Source: Elgaria multicarinata webbii (lineage: Eukaryota; Chordata; Lepidosauria; Squamata; Anguidae). Taken from it: a stretch of 64,000 bases of DNA. The stretch covers positions 1,216,001 through 1,280,000 of the forward strand of contig NC_086180.1 of the NCBI RefSeq assembly GCF_023053635.1. Reading direction: 5' to 3'. Every line of letters starts with the position of its first letter. The first letter of the stretch is position 1. Position numbers and translations under genes: made by a program. Shown here one piece after another: positions 53,953 through 64,000 of the stretch. The notes under the pieces are model-generated. The model made no database searches. It was given only the letters and a program-made list of their open reading frames with translations, and had not been told where the DNA came from.

Positions 53953-54975
53953 TTTATTTATATAGCACCATCAATGTACATGGTGCTGTACAGAGTAAAA
54001 CAGTAAATAGCGAGACCCTGCCGCTTAGGCTTACATTCTAATAAAACCATGATAAAACAATAAGGAGGGGAAGAGAAAGCAAACAGGCACAGGGTAGGGT
54101 AAACAGGCACTGGGTAGGGTAAAACTAACAGTATAAAGTCAGAACAAAATCAAGTTTTAAAAGCTTTAGGAAAAAGAAAAGTTTTTAGCTGAGCTTTAAA
54201 AGCTGCGGTTGAACTTGTAGTTCTCAAATGTTCTGGAAGAGCGTTCCAGGCGTAAGGGGCAGCAGAAGAAAATGGACGAAGCCGAGCAAGGGAAGTAGAG
54301 ACCCTTGGGCAGGCGAGAAACATGGCATCAGAGGAGCGAAGAGCACGAGCGGGGCAATAGTGTGAGATGAGAGAGGAGAGATAGGAAGGAGCTAGACAGT
54401 GAAAAGCTTTGTAGGTCAACAGGGGAAGTTTATATTGGATTCTGGAGTGAATTGGAAGCCAATGAAGAGATTTCAGAAGTGGAGTTACATGGTCAGAGCG
54501 GCGAGCCAAGAAGATGATCTTAGCAGCAGAGTGGTGAACAGAAACCAACGGACTGATGTGAGAAGAAGGAAGGCCAGAGAGAAGAAGGTTGCAGTGGTCC
54601 AACCGAGAAATAACCAATGCATGAACAAGAGTCTTGGCAGAAGAGGCAGACAAAAATGATCGAATCCTGGCAATATTATACAGGAAAAAATGACAGGATT
54701 TAGCTACTGCCTCAATATGAGGAATAAAGGAGAGCAAGGAATCAAATATAAAGCCAAGGCTACGAGCTTCCTTGACCGGAGTAAGCGTAACATCATTGAC
54801 AGTAAGAGAGAAAGAGAGATGAGGAGAAGGTTTAGGAGGAAAAACCAGTCATCTATTTCAACAGGGTTTAACTGTCTTCCACTATGGTTGTTGGGGCATC
54901 TTCATTTTCACTGTCACTATGTATTAATCCCATCAGCCCTGTTCCAGGTCTACTTAATTTCTCTCTCTCTTTTCC
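52504..54975 (+). repeat. Segmental duplication, copy B (EXOC6B intron 1)
   Basis: Direct-orientation partner of 25972-28804. It preserves the site (53229-53270) where copy A carries its 1.3-kb insertion, and has its own L2 insertion at 53927-54838. A fold-back element (53480-53617) is shared. Its (AAT)n run at about 52988-53028 is longer than in copy A. Confidence 0.88.
53927..54838 (-). mobile_element. L2-clade LINE ORF2 C-terminus and 3' end
   Basis: The minus-strand frame 54737-54150 encodes MLSFIPHIEAVAKSCHFFLY, NIARIRSFLSASSAKTLVHA, LVISRLDHCNLLLSGLPSSH, HVTPLLKSLHWLPIHSRIQY and ALPEHLRTTSSTAAFKAQLK. 195 open codons, and the (ATT)/(TTTA) tail is present. The longest open L2 frame in the window, still far 5' truncated. 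Confidence 0.93.
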
Positions 54976-54984
54976 CTCTTCCCT

Positions 54985-55135
54985 CCTGAACGCCTTTTCC
55001 TTGTGTGTCATTTCTTTATTAGATTGTAAGCCTGAGGGCAAGGGCTGTCTTTTTTGCTAACTGACTAAGCCGCTCCGAGAGCCTTTTTTGGCTGAGGAGC
55101 AGGGTGTAAAATACAATAAATAAATAATAAATAAT
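54985..55135 (+). mobile_element. L2-type LINE 3' tail
   Basis: TTATTAGATTGTAAGCCTGA, GGGCAAGGGCTGTC, GCCGCTCCGAGAGCC, TTTTTTGGCTGAGGAGC, AATAAATAATAAATAATAA; sister of 12280. Confidence 0.75.
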
Positions 55136-55639
55136 AATTCCGTTTCTCTCTGAGACATATATGCATTTCAAGGACCAAAAGTACCTAATATTGCATTTGC
55201 AATTGGCATACATTCTTTTTATTAATGAACTTATGAAACATAGAAATTTCCAACGAAAAATAAAGCACTGGAAATTTTTCCACCCCACATCACTAGCTAC
55301 GACACTTTTTGTGTGTGGCACCATCTTGCAAATAGTGTTCCTTTTTGCCATTTGTCTACTTACACTCCGTGTACAGAGGGCTTGGCTCCTGTTGTGTGAA
55401 ACTTTGAGTAAGGTGGATCTGTCTGCTTGCCTGTGGACTCTGCTTTTAAAAGGGAAGTTGCTCCCAGAGGACTTGGTCAGAGAGTTTCTTCCTAGTTGGC
55501 CTTTGTCTGCTTTCTCTACCAAGTGTCTTTAGGAAACTGCCATCTAGTCTGACCCCCTGCTTGGTCACCCCCAAGAGATGCCTGTTGATTAAGGCAAAGT
55601 TGAGCTTCCGCATGCTCACAGGGCTTTGTCCAGTTCCAT

Positions 55640-56268
55640 CTGCGATATGGCTGCAAGAAAGGCAAATGCTATTTTGGCCTGCATTAATAGAAGTATAGCT
55701 TCCAAATCACGTGAGGTCCTGGTTCCTCTCTATTCGGCCCTGGTTAGGCCTCATCTAGAGTATTGCGTCCATTTCTGGGCTCCACAATTCAAGAAGGATG
55801 CAGACAAGCTGGAGCGTGTTCAGAGGAGGGCAACCAGGATGATCAGGGGTCTGGAAACAAAGCCCTATGAAGAGAGACTGAAAGAACTGGGCATGTTTAG
55901 CCTGGAGAAGAGAAGATTGAGGGGAGACATGGCAGCACTCTTCAAATACTTCAAAGTTTGTCACACAGAGGAGGGCCAGGATCTCTTCTCGATCCTCCCA
56001 GAGTGCAGGACACGGAATAACGGGCTCAAGTTAAAGGAAGTCAGATTCCAGCTGGACATCAGGAAAAACTTCCTGACTGTAAGAGCAGTACGACAATGGA
56101 ATCAATTGCCTGGTGAGGTTGTGGGCTCTCCCACACTAGAGGCCTTCAAGAGACAGCTGGACAACCATCTGTCAGGGATGCTTTAGGGTGGATTCCTGCA
56201 TTGAGCAGGGGGTTGGACTCGATGGCCTTGTAGGCCCCTTCCAACTCTGCTATTCTATGATTCTATGA
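55640..56268 (+). mobile_element. CR1 LINE 3' end
   Basis: One open frame (55626-56186) reads [80 protein letters not shown] and ends before TGATTCTATGAT. Young; 186 codons unbroken. Confidence 0.94.
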
Positions 56269-56339
56269 TCTCCTTTGAATAGCATGGCTGCGTACACAAT
56301 GGACACGCTGCCACCTTCTTTTCTGCTGGGATGAAAGGT

Positions 56340-56555
56340 CTTTCCATATAAAGCAGCCTTATACCAGGTAATGCCTTTTGTCCATCTAGTCCAGTGCCTG
56401 CTCTAACTGGTAGTAGCTTCCTAGAGTGTTGACCACAAGTCTTCCCCAACCTTGTTATCTGCAGTCCTTTCAGAGGAAGTGCTGGGGACTAACGCTGGCC
56501 CCTGCTGCATGCAAAGCATGTGCACTGCTACTGAGCTACGGCCCTTTCCCATCAG
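56340..56555 (-). repeat. tRNA-headed SINE (Sauria-like), minus
   Basis: AAAGCAGCCTTATACCAGGT, GTCCATCTAGTCCAGTGCCT, then CTGCATGCAAAGCATGTGCA and CTGCTACTGAGCTACGG, the reversed box A region. Near full length. Confidence 0.85.
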
Positions 56556-56775
56556 CAATCCTGAGGCCAGCATGGTTCTTGGGAAATGGATTTTTTGCTT
56601 CCTACCTGGTGCCCATGAGAATTGCCTTGAAACAACCACAGCAACCACTTGTCCACTTGTGTTGGATTCTTTTTAACATGTCAATGATGTGGCATTGACA
56701 TTGAGCGGTGGTGGCCTGACCTGTGTACTTGATCCTTGCCCTTCTTGGCTGTTTTAATTGGTCAAGGTGAGATTG

Positions 56776-56925
56776 ATAGGAACATGGGAAGCTGCCTTAT
56801 ACCAAATCTGACCATTGGTCCATCTAGCCCAGGATCGTCGATACTGACTGGCAGCAATGGCTCTCTGGGGTTTCAGGTAGGAGTTTTGCCAGACCTACTT
56901 GGAGGTGCCGTGCCTGAGGGTAGTG
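56776..56925 (-). repeat. tRNA-headed SINE body, minus
   Basis: GGAACATGGGAAGCTGCCTT, ATACCAAATCTGACCATTGG, TCCATCTAGCCCAGGATCGT, GACTGGCAGCAATGGCTCTC. The tRNA head is missing. Confidence 0.82.
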
Positions 56926-57870
56926 TTTAGAAGCTCTTTGCAAGAGGGAGTTGTTTCCTTTTGCTTAAAAGAGGCAGTAATACAATCTTTATTAAAGAAA
57001 CCGTCCCTTGACCTAGGATATTTGTCTAACTGTAGGCCAGTCTCAAATGTACCACTCTTGAATAAGGTGATTGAGAAGGTGGTGGCATTGTAACGCCAGA
57101 TGTATCTGGATGATACTGATAATCTTGACCATTTCAGTACAGCTTTCGGCTGGGATATGGGGCTGAGACTGCTTTGGTCACCTTGGTGGATGACCTCTGC
57201 TGGTAATTGGATGTGGGGGTATGACCCTATTAGTTCTACTCAACTTCTTGGGGGCTTTTGATATCATTGGCCATGGTATCCTTCTAGACGGTGTTGTGGG
57301 GCGTGGCCTTTGGGGGGTCCTGTTTTGAAGTGGTTCTGGTCCTTTCTGTTGGGCTGTGTCCTGAAGGTGGGGGCTGGTGGATTGCTGTTCAACTCCACAG
57401 TCATTGGCCTGTGGAATCCCACGTGGTTCTATCTTGTCCCTCATATTAATTAATATTTACATGAAACCGCTGGGAGAAGTCATTTGCAACTTTGGAATAA
57501 GGTGCCACCAAAATACTCATGACACCTAACACCAAGGAAGCAGTTGAAACCTTTGAAGGTCACCTGGGTTTGATAGTGGGTTGGATGAGGGTCAACAAAC
57601 TGGGGTTAAATCTAGAGGTGTCATTGGTCATATAAAGGCTGACTCAGAAATTGGGATTCAGGCTGCTCTGGAAGGGGTTGTGCTCTCCGGTAAGGATCAG
57701 GTCCCTAGCTTGGGAGAGCTCCTGGTGACCCTTCCTGAATTGGTTTGACCTGGCATCACATTTAGACCATTGGAATGAGCTACATGGGGCAGCCCCTGAA
57801 GAGAGTCTGGAAGCTTCAGTTGGTGTGAAATGGAGCAGCCAAAGAACGTACTGATCTATCATAACATTAT
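56926..57870 (+). mobile_element. L2-clade LINE reverse transcriptase, decayed
   Basis: Plus strand reads VSFCLKEAVIQSLLKKPSLD, LGYLSNCRPVSNVPLLNKVI, EKVVA and later FDIIGHGILLD-like (family: FDTVDHGILL) and PSLGELLVTL. Several frame changes; no 3' tail seen. Confidence 0.8.
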
Positions 57871-60039
57871 GAACCCCAGCACAGCTGGCTGCTAGATGGA
57901 GGTGGAAATACAAAAGAAGGAAATGAGATGCAAAGCAGATGGCTATTTAACTGGCTAATTTAGCTCAAAGCACTTGGAATCCGAATTAAATGTTTACAAA
58001 GTGAGTAAGCAAAAGGAAATTCATCTGTGCTGGCGTTCATAATTCAACCACTTAAGGCCTTGTCTTCTTACAGGAGCAGTGCTTTTGCGCCTCAGGCTGA
58101 ACGTATTTCTGAAATCAACAGTGTGAGCACATATGGCCTCGTCCTATGAGGTTTAGTTTAACTGTAGGGATCTCTCAAAGACAAATTAGTCTCCCCTGCA
58201 GCTCTTCCTGCTGTCAACAACCTTGTGTGGATAGATAACAAGAATACAAAGGCATTGATTTGGAAAACCAAAATCTTCCTTTCAATGGAAGATGGTGCTG
58301 GGCTGTGAGTCACTAAGGTTGCGTTACTGGATGCATGATGTTTGTGGAAAAATTCTATCCTAGCAATGGGGGCAGGCAAGAATGGAGGCTATAGTCACGG
58401 GGGAGGCAGGACTCCTCTTTGGCTGTCCTGATCAGGTCAGATGGCCCTATTTTTATACATCCTGTGTTTTTATTGGCCTGGTGGGCTCTTATTCTCTCCA
58501 ATGTACAGGAAGAAGGGGAATTTTTATTTTTTCCTTTCTAAATTTTTGTCAAGGGAAGCTTTTGGTCTGAATGGGGTATGTCCTCTCGTTTGGCGCTCGG
58601 GGTGTGTAATTTCTGGCCCTTGGGTTGCCCCTTCGTTCCGTTCCAGCTAATACTTCTTGGAATTCCAAGATAAAGGCATCAGACGAAGTGGCCAAGGAGC
58701 CTTTTTTGTCCTTTGGCAATCTGATGGGGTGTCTTCTGCTTCTCTTATGAATCCACAGTAGGTTTAAAAGGCACTCATGAAACTCTCAGTCACTGTAACA
58801 CTTAAACAATTTCTTATCTAAATCCATTTTGCCTTGTGTAGGGCTCCCAAAGTTCCCCCCCCCCCCATGAGCCCACCAGCCTTGGAATGTCCACATATTT
58901 ATGACCACTGAATGCTCTTGAATTATCCTCTCACGTTCACAGAGTCACAGGGAGGAATACACAGTGGGTTTAAACTGCTGTTCTCAAGATGAACTTTGCC
59001 TCTTAGCCCAGTCATGAGTAATTGTTAGAAATGTGCTCCAAAGACAAATAAACCCTAGAGAGAGGATTATAAACAATAATTAGAAGATGTAGAAACCATA
59101 CAATTTAATGGTAACATCTCGTGTTCAGAGACGGGGTGTTAATTGTTGGATGGAATGGAGGTGGTCAGGAGCGCTCTTTACTCTGCAGCAAAACAGCACC
59201 AGGCATCATGCATGGGATACTGGACAAGATGGGTCAGGAGGTTCTCATTGCCTGCATGTTTCACATTTGTTGGCCTCAGAAACTCTTTTTGAGAGGTCGC
59301 ACAAGCAGCCCACCGCTATCTAGAATATTTCTGGCACTTTGGCAGTCATGTCACTGACACTATAATGTTGCTGAGAGTCTGTTGGCTTCACCAGAAAGGG
59401 CTCCTTTTTCTATGGAAAATGACATCTCTGATGAGGGACCAATTTGACAAACTCAGGTAATTGGATTGGGTTCCTGAGGGTACACAAGTTTGAGGAGAAG
59501 TAGAGTGATTAGACCTGAATCCTTCCTGGTTCATAGCCAACACGTATGGAACAGCCTCAGGAGCTTTTGCGGCATCAAAGACAGCAGCCAGCTGAAGTGT
59601 TGACCTTCTCCTTGGTGGCCTTCGCAGCTCACCCTTTTGGGGAATGGCCACATGATGGTTACCATCCCATCTGCCTTGTGTCAGCACTTCCCAGGCTTGA
59701 GTGGGTTTAGGTTCTGTGCTCCTAAGAGAATGGTGTCCACCCTCCTTCCATCCCTGTACCCAAGGAATGGACTTTGAATTGACCCAAAATGTGGAATTCT
59801 GTTGTGAGGCTGCCTGTTCTAGCTGGTGACTTGCATGCTGGACTTTCTCACACAAATGTCCTACGATTGATGTAGTTTTGTACTAAATTCATGGCTCATT
59901 ACTGGAGATGGGGGTAAAGGAGAGCCAGCAGGTGAGGTGAGATGAGGGCAATTCAGGAAAGCCAGGCATGTCTGTAGGCACCAAGGGTAGCCTGGGCAAT
60001 GGATCCATAGCAGGGCTGTTTTAGGAGGTGACAACCATA
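57871..60039. other. EXOC6B intron 1, no gene recognised
   Basis: Two kb of unique-looking DNA with a C run at 58855-58867 and no coding similarity. Confidence 0.4.
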
Positions 60040-60046
60040 GCCCATC

Positions 60047-60094
<48 letters not shown>

Positions 60095-60830
60095 TTCTTA
60101 CCTTCCTCTCCATTTTGATCGAGGCAGGGAACAACAGTAAATTTAAAATACATAAAACTGAATTAAGAACATAATATACATCGTTAAAACATTCTAAAAA
60201 CATCCTAAAATTCCCCTGGATAGGCCTGCCAGAAGAAATGAGTCTTGATAGCTTTCTTGAATGCTAATAGATTGTCGAGTCTCCTCCGGCAGGCCATTCC
60301 ACAGTCTGGGAGAAGCAGAAGAGAAGGTTCTCTGGGTTATGGTTGTCAGCCTAGTCTTTGCTGACTGAAGTAGATTCTTCCCAGAGGACCTGAGTGTACA
60401 GGGTGGATTATATGGGAGAAAGCAATCCCGCAGGGATACTAGATTCAAACCATGTAGGGCTTTAAAGGTGATCACCAACACTTTACACTTTGCCTGGAAA
60501 CTAATTGGCAGCCAGTGAAAAGGTTTTAAAACTGGTGTAATGTGGTCACCCCTAGGTGTACCGGTGACCAGCCTGGCTGCCATATTTTGAACTAGTTGAA
60601 GTTTCCGGACTAGGCACAAAGGTAGCCCTATGTAGAGCGCATTGCAGAAGTCGAGCCTCGAAGTTACCAGCACGTGCACCACCGTCTTTAGGTCTTCCAA
60701 CTCTAGGAAAGGGCACAGCTGGCGTATCAGCCAAAGCTGATAGTAGGCACTCCTGGCCGTCGCATCTATCTTTGGGGAAGCCTGTTCTGTATGGTCGGAA
60801 CGTGGCCTGTAAGACCAGACTTTGTGTTGT
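60040..60830 (-). mobile_element. L2-clade LINE ORF2 C-terminus and 3' end
   Basis: An (AAT)n tail at 60045-60095, CATTTTGATCGAGGCAGGGA, then the minus frame 60700-60194: VHVLVTSRLDFCNALYIGLP, VRKLQLVQNMAARLVTGTPR, HITPVLKPFHWLPISFQAKC, FSSASPRLWNGLPEETRQS. 168 codons open. Confidence 0.92.
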
Positions 60831-61912
60831 CATGAATTTATGTCATTGGGGCGGTAGTGGGTTGGTGGGGAAGGAGCAAGATTCACGACAAAAATCCAAA
60901 GCTTGCTTTTGGATGGATTGAAGATTTTAAGTGGGGAAAAATCTGGATTCATTGGGAGTGTTTCTTGTGGCTACTTTTTGTACCTCGTAATAATCTTTAA
61001 TGTGGGCGCTCCTGATTTGGTTTGAAACACAGGGCAAGGAAGTCCTGTTCTCTCTAAATGGCATCCCTGTCCAGAACAGCCGTACAATCTTGCCTTGGGA
61101 GGGATGTTTCCGCCGCTGGATCTGATCACCTTGATTGCTGGTGGTGTTTGGCTTTGTTTGAAATTGGCTCACATTTTCCTACTTGCTGCCTGTCCTGTTT
61201 CACTGTACGGAACAGAGGGCCCCAGTCAGTATGCATGGCTGGCATTTCAGTCTTCACTGCCTGGCTCACTGCAGCATAATTCAAAGTGATGGCCTGATCT
61301 ATACAGGCCTACATCTTTTGGGCCCTACATATCTTAAGGTGGCATGGCAGCCACCTCCTGTACATCACAGGATAATTTATCCTGAGAGGTGTTTTAAAAA
61401 TTCAATGATCATGACTGGTCATGATTTCGCTTATGATCTCGAACACAGTAGCCGTCCTCGTGCACTCCAGGCATCAAGCCCCTTTTGCTGGTGGTGTCTG
61501 TATACTAGCAGTCCAGTGTTTGTCTTCCCTTAAATCTCTGTGGGATGCATATCTAAATTAGCCAGTTCAATAAGCCATTGTGCTGTCATATTTAATGCAA
61601 CAGCATTAAAGCTTGTTGGACACTTTCTTCTTAATTGTGCATACCGAGTTTAAATAGAAATGTGTGAGAACTGCGTAGAGGTCTGAAATTTATCTACCAT
61701 GGCATTTGGCAGCTACATGAGTCTGCCACTATCTAGACATCTGAGCTTGAAAGAGAAAACCACACCGAAAAAGCTTGCAAAGGGACATCTTGGCTAGCGA
61801 AATCCTTCGCTCCTGATTTCGGGAGAGAACTGTGGCTTTGCTGCCATCTAGAGGAAATTGGATGTATTCACGGCCAACGTCTTGCATCCAAGTCTCATTG
61901 GAATAAATGATT
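60831..61912. other. EXOC6B intron 1, mostly unique
   Basis: No gene. About 61280-61400 encodes a faint LIYTGLHLLGPTYLKVAW that may be a decayed L2 fragment. Confidence 0.35.
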
Positions 61913-62345
61913 TGTTTGTTTATTTATTTATTTATTTATTGCATTTCTATACCGCCCAATAGCCGAAGCTCTCTGGGCGGTTTACAAATTTAAGACAATT
62001 CAAAACAAAACAATAGTATAAAACCATAATATAAAATGCAATATAAAAGCACAACCAAGATAAAAACAGCAGCAGTGCAAAAATACAAATTTAAAATACA
62101 AATTTAAAACAGCAAAGTTAAAATTAATTTATAGACTGTTAAAATATTGGGAGAATAAAAAGGTCTTCACCTGGCGTCTAAAAGAATATAATGTAGGTGC
62201 CAAGCGAACCTCCTTAGCCGGGGTGCCACAGCAGAAAAGGCCCTCCTCCTGCCCTAGTGGACGATCAGCCTCTGTGATGTCTAGTATTAAACCTCTGCAT
62301 CGCTGCCACCACCCTATTCTTTTTCTTCTGAAAGAATGAGGGAAT
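61913..62345 (-). mobile_element. L2-clade LINE 3' end
   Basis: (TTTA)n, GCATTTCTATACCGCCCAAT, AGCCGAAGCTCTCTGGGCGG, an A-rich 3' UTR, then minus coding for VRLAPTLYSFRRQVKTFLFS. It has an internal deletion relative to 63312. Confidence 0.85.
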
Positions 62346-62374
62346 AATAAACCTTTTGTGTGAGAGTGTGCATG

Positions 62375-62830
62375 TGTATAGTCCACCTGACAATACCAAC
62401 GTGGTTGTTAAACAAAATAAGACTAAAATTTATTCATATAGAAAAACGATTTTAAAAGACACTTTAAGATTATTCTACTTCATCTACATACTTCTACCTC
62501 CCTCAATCTCCAAATTCTATAACCCCACTTTCTTAATACTATCCTGAAGCAAGCCTCTACTAAACCTCACTCACTCCTACTCTAACTCCTTAACCCTGAC
62601 TCCTCTAACTCTGACTGACCCTTCTAACTCCCCAATAACTCCTTAACTGTCTCCCCCTCCTCTCTCTCTCTCCATTCAAATCAACCAACCAATCAGACGA
62701 CACTATTCACACTGCTCACCATTCTAACTCCCCCCTCCCACTTACTTACTATTTCCTGAAAATAAAAGAATTGGCCACAGCAAATCCAAACCTGAACCAA
62801 ACATATAAACAATAACATAAATTAACGTTT
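62375..62830 (-). mobile_element. Possible solo LTR of an endogenous retroelement
   Basis: About 450 bp of strikingly G-poor sequence. Read on the minus strand it is purine-rich with recurrent GAGTTAG words and an AATAAA roughly 45 bp before an end in TTGTCA, as in an LTR. No internal coding region or convincing target duplication, so only a fossil candidate. Confidence 0.35.
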
Positions 62831-63311
62831 TTGCCACAGCCATCAATTGGATATTAAACTGAATGCCAAGCAGTGTGCCAGTAACTGCTTGCTGAGCTCA
62901 TCCATCCGGGAGGGGCGTGTTGCAAACTGGAGCAGGGTCCCTTCTACCACTAACTTGTTGAACTATGCCTCCAAGTGCTTGCCCTTAAATACATGCCTGA
63001 AAAGTGTCCCTCCTACCCTTTTCCTTGTCCATGTTCTCTTCTGGCTGGATCTCGGCAAGATCTGGTAGTAATAGATACTGAAAAGCATCCCAAGATACTC
63101 TGCTGTTGCCTGAGGCTGACAACCAACCGTTTTCAGAGTTCTCTTTGTACTCTGTATCTCCGCATGTTTTCCTTTTCATAAAATGCCCCTTTTGAGGCTG
63201 GCCTGGGTGGGGTGGGGGTGGGGGTGGCACCACCAGCTCCAGAGGGTGCGAGGCCAGGGACTCCGCAGGTGGTTCAGGGCTGTGTGTCGGATCAAGAGCA
63301 CTACCTCCAAG
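62831..63311. other. EXOC6B intron 1, no gene recognised
   Basis: Unique-looking, with a GGTGGG-type G-rich patch at 63205-63228. Confidence 0.35.
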
Positions 63312-64000
63312 GTTTGTTTGTTTATTTATGGCATTTCTATACCGCCCAATAGCCGAAGCCCTCTGGGCGGTTCACAAAATTAAGACAATTCAAAACAAAA
63401 CAACAGTATAAAACCATAATATAAAATACAATATAAAAGCACAGCCAAGATAAAAACACTAGCAATGCAAAAATACAAATTTAAAATACAAATTTAAAAC
63501 AGCAAGGTTAAAATTAATTTACAGACTGTTAAAATACTGGGATAATAAAAAGGTATTCACCTGGCGTCTAAAAGAATATAATGTAGGGGCCACAGCAGAG
63601 AAGGCCCTCCTCCTGGTGGCCACCTGCCTCACTTCCTTTGGCAGGGGCTCATGGAGAAGGACCCCTGAGGATGACCTTAGGGTCCAGGCAGGTACATATG
63701 GGAGGAGGCTTTCCTTCAGGTAGCCTGGCCCCAAGCCGTTTAGGGCTTTGAATGTTAATACCAGCATTTTGAATCGGGCCCGGACCTGGACTGGCAGCCA
63801 ATGAAGCTGGAAAAGGACTGGCGTGATGTGGTCTCGTCGGCCAGTCCCTGTTAGTAACCGTGCTGCCCTGTTTTGTACCAGTTGAAGTTTCGGGACCGTT
63901 TTCAAAGGCAGCCCCACGTATAACGCATTGCAGTAATCCAAGCGAGAGGTTATCAGAGCATGGATCACTGTAGCTAGGCTATCTCTGTCCAGATAAGGAC
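63312..64000 (-). mobile_element. L2-clade LINE ORF2 C-terminus and 3' end, runs off window
   Basis: GCATTTCTATACCGCCCAAT tail, then the minus frame 63968-63519: MIHALITSRLDYCNALYVGL, PKLQLVQNRAARLLTGTGRR, DHITPVLFQLHWLPVQVRAR, FKMLVLTFKALNGLGPGYLK. Same subfamily as 61913, 1.4 kb away and in the same orientation. Confidence 0.93.

Noticed and set aside
54150-54737. 195-codon frame as a host gene
   Set aside because: C-terminal L2 LINE ORF2 with an intact LINE 3' tail; sister copies at 24868, 26683 and 27276.
39966-64000. Further EXOC6B exons
   Set aside because: Searched the translated frames for the conserved sequence after GPTLR (SVYDGEEH-like, EKMCNFHYQGF); none found, consistent with a very long intron 1.

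Overview
The window reads as nuclear DNA of a squamate reptile (lizard-like). The support is an intron-split vertebrate gene, CpG-island promoters, many CR1 LINE copies ending in ATTCTATGATTCTATGA, abundant L2-clade LINE 3' ends, tRNA-headed SINEs of the lepidosaur (Sauria-like) type, and hAT-type fold-back elements. I see no bacterial gene, operon, CRISPR array or intact virus.

Only two host genes can be supported, both on the + strand. SPR (sepiapterin reductase, the last step of tetrahydrobiopterin synthesis) has three coding exons at 24177-24507, 32089-32379 and 32477-32667. They join in frame to 270 residues with all key catalytic residues present. EXOC6B (exocyst subunit Sec15B) begins at 39868; only its first coding exon (to 39965) lies here, and the last 24 kb of the window are its intron 1. 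Each gene starts in a strong CpG island. A third CpG island at about 2360-2990 has no gene I can recognise.

Layout: 1-23.5 kb is an intergenic, repeat-rich flank with an orphan CpG island, a 105-bp minisatellite, old CR1 copies and an L2 broken by two insertions. From 23.5-33.3 kb lies SPR, whose 7.6-kb intron 1 holds a nested transposon stack, a large inverted duplication and one copy of a local segmental duplication. From 33.3-39.2 kb is the SPR-EXOC6B spacer, with a long CR1 and hAT-type fold-back elements. From 39.2-64 kb are the EXOC6B promoter, exon 1 and intron 1, with a 28-copy C-rich minisatellite, a 1.86-kb non-autonomous hAT element, the second copy of the segmental duplication, and L2, CR1 and SINE copies.

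The observations most worth following are: the tandem SPR-to-EXOC6B orientation, unlike the divergent human arrangement I recall; the pair of about 1.5-kb direct duplicates in the first introns of the two genes; the inverted duplication in SPR intron 1; and the higher-order C-rich minisatellite just inside EXOC6B. I did not find a previously undescribed gene system. Most of the novelty here is structural.
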